A DNA stretch of 6,310 nt from a bacterium (GTDB lineage: Bacteria; Pseudomonadota; Alphaproteobacteria; Caulobacterales; Hyphomonadaceae). Of this stretch, positions 5,687 through 6,310 are shown piece after piece. Both the position numbers and the translations under genes were made by a program. The notes beneath the pieces are model-generated. The model was not told the origin of the DNA. It ran no database searches and saw nothing but the letters and a program-made list of their open reading frames with translations. The stretch spans positions 1-6,310 of the forward strand of contig JAVBYB010000391.1 of the NCBI GenBank assembly GCA_030824255.1, read 5' to 3'. Positions within the stretch are counted from its first letter, which is position 1, and every line of letters begins with the position of its first letter.

Positions 5687-5728
5687 GATCCACGGTTCCG
5701 GTTGGGGCCGCGACATCAGGAGGATTGC

Positions 5729-6055
5729 GTGAAGCGTAAGGACAAGCGGGAGCACGACCGCGTCTACATGGAGATTGCCGTCGCGATGACGGCGGGGCTG
5801 CTGGACGCGACAGTGGAAGACGTGACGGGCGATGGCCGCTCGGCGCGCACGGTGCTGGCGCGGCAGGTGGCGATGTATGTCGCTGCGGTCGGTTTCGGGA
5901 TGAGCTATTCGCGCGTCGGCGCCGCCCTCGGGCGGGATCGGTCCACGGTGGCGCACGCCATCCGCATCATCGAGGACAGGCGCGAGGACCCCGCCTTCGA
6001 CGAATGGCTCAACGCGCTCGAACTGACCGCGGCGGCCGCCCCGGTGCTGCGATGA
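5729..6055 (+). CDS. Stand-alone DnaA domain IV (helix-turn-helix) protein
   Basis: 108 aa from GTG 5729-5731, chosen because AGGAGG (5718-5723) sits 5 nt upstream. The central part matches the DNA-binding domain IV of the replication initiator DnaA: ARQVAMYVAAVGFGMSYSRVGAALG (about 44-68) corresponds to DnaA's PRQIAMYL...SLPEIGRAFG, followed by the signature-like GRDRSTVAHAIRIIED (68-83). DnaA itself has GRDHTTVLHA, so His is replaced by Arg71 and the first Thr by Ser72. There is no Walker motif and no room for an AAA+ domain, so it cannot act as an ATP-driven initiator. By homology it should bind DnaA-box-like DNA; whether it competes with DnaA, regulates genes, or does something else is not shown. 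The N-terminus is strongly charged (KRKDKREHDR). Its TGA overlaps the next gene's ATG by 3 nt, indicating coupling. Confidence 0.85.
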   Translation: MKRKDKREHDRVYMEIAVAMTAGLLDATVEDVTGDGRSARTVLARQVAMYVAAVGFGMSYSRVGAALGRDRSTVAHAIRIIEDRREDPAFDEWLNALELTAAAAPVLR

Positions 6056-6310
6056 GCAAGCCCGCGAACAATGCCGAAGGCGAGGCGGCTCTCATCCGCG
6101 CGCTGCGCGCCCTGTCGGTCAGCGGGCGGCGTCTGCATCGCATGCTCGATGGGCGCTGGGGCGTGATGGCGACGCGCGACATGCGCCGCCGTCCCGTCGT
6201 CACCCTGTCCGCCGATACGGTCGCGCGACTTGCGGAAGAGGGGCGGATACTTCCCGCCGACGAAGAGACGTTTGTTGTTGCCCAGCGCGTCGCCGCAAAT
6301 GCCTGGCCGC
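6052..6310 (+). CDS. Probable DUF6456-type protein, N-terminal part
   Basis: The ATG at 6052-6054 overlaps the upstream stop, with no good ribosome site of its own, so it is most likely translated by coupling. Eighty-six residues are visible before the window ends. They are basic and mixed alpha/beta-like: ALIRALRALSVSGRRLHRMLDGRWGVMATRDMRRRPVVTLSADTVARLAEEGRI is read in two pieces, residues 13-30 then 31-65. This resembles the start of the alphaproteobacterial DUF6456 proteins that commonly sit next to DnaA-domain-IV/HTH proteins. The family call is from memory of the motif and context, and the diagnostic C-terminal part is outside the window. The pattern (short strand GRWGVMATRD, then a helix VARLAEEGRI) would suit a winged-helix-like fold. 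Confidence 0.6.
   Translation, partial: MSKPANNAEGEAALIRALRALSVSGRRLHRMLDGRWGVMATRDMRRRPVVTLSADTVARLAEEGRILPADEETFVVAQRVAANAWP

Larger units (their letters stand above)
5576..5728. other. Upstream region of the DnaA-domain gene
   Basis: Non-coding, with an AT-rich centre. Besides the tandem -10 region it contains one GAATC (5607-5611), a GANTC site of the kind methylated by CcrM in alphaproteobacteria. It also has CCTAA (5616-5620) and TTAGG (5643-5647) as widely spaced 5-bp inverted arms. A TGATCCACG nonamer (5686-5694) resembles a DnaA box. AGGAGG at 5718-5723 is the ribosome site of the downstream gene. Confidence 0.5.

Noticed and set aside
5531..5956. Minus-strand frame opposite the DnaA-domain gene
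   Set aside because: Antisense to a clear DnaA domain IV and its promoter; no domain pattern.
1..6310. tRNA or rRNA genes
   Set aside because: Reading the intergenic stretches on both strands I saw no cloverleaf-like segment with a TTCRANYC-type arm or rRNA-like sequence.

Overview
The window reads as a high-GC alphaproteobacterial chromosome, most likely from the Hyphomonadaceae/Caulobacterales or a close relative. This rests on codon and GC bias, several GTG starts, the style of the Pst proteins, and a stand-alone DnaA-domain-IV protein coupled to what looks like a DUF6456-type gene. The taxonomic placement is inference.

Layout. Positions 1-134 (+) hold the C-terminal end of an unidentified protein, converging on the pst operon with only 3 nt between stop codons. 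Positions 138-3888 (-) are a complete phosphate ABC transporter operon, transcribed pstS-pstC-pstA-pstB. The genes are tightly spaced: 7 nt between pstS and pstC, a 3-nt overlap of pstC and pstA, and 1 nt between pstA and pstB. No phoU or phoB follows pstB. Positions 3889-4168 are the divergent control region, with Pho-box-like TGTCAC half-sites upstream of pstS and palindromic motifs.

Positions 4169-4402 (+) encode a 77-residue two-helix membrane protein. It has no ATG, GTG or TTG start; a CTG with a well-placed Shine-Dalgarno is the only sensible start. Convergent to it, 4455-5303 (-) is an HNH_5-type nuclease gene of clearly lower GC than its surroundings. Immediately beyond it, about 5331-5547 (+) is a second, decayed copy of the small membrane-protein gene. 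Its last 59 nt are almost identical to the intact copy, while its 5' part is badly eroded. The HNH gene is therefore bracketed by two direct copies of one gene, which suggests a small acquired cassette or insertion/duplication event. A strong imperfect hairpin follows the pseudogene stop.

Positions 5576-5728 are a promoter region with two tandem TATAAT hexamers and inverted repeats. They precede a 108-aa protein (5729-6055, +) that consists essentially of a DnaA domain IV (DNA-binding HTH) without AAA+ domains. Its stop overlaps the start of a second gene (6052 to the window end), probably of the DUF6456 kind. 

How they work together. PstS captures periplasmic phosphate, PstC/PstA form the channel and PstB powers import; expression is probably under PhoB. 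The 5729-6310 pair looks like a translationally coupled DNA-binding module. The small membrane protein and the HNH gene have no visible functional link to phosphate uptake.
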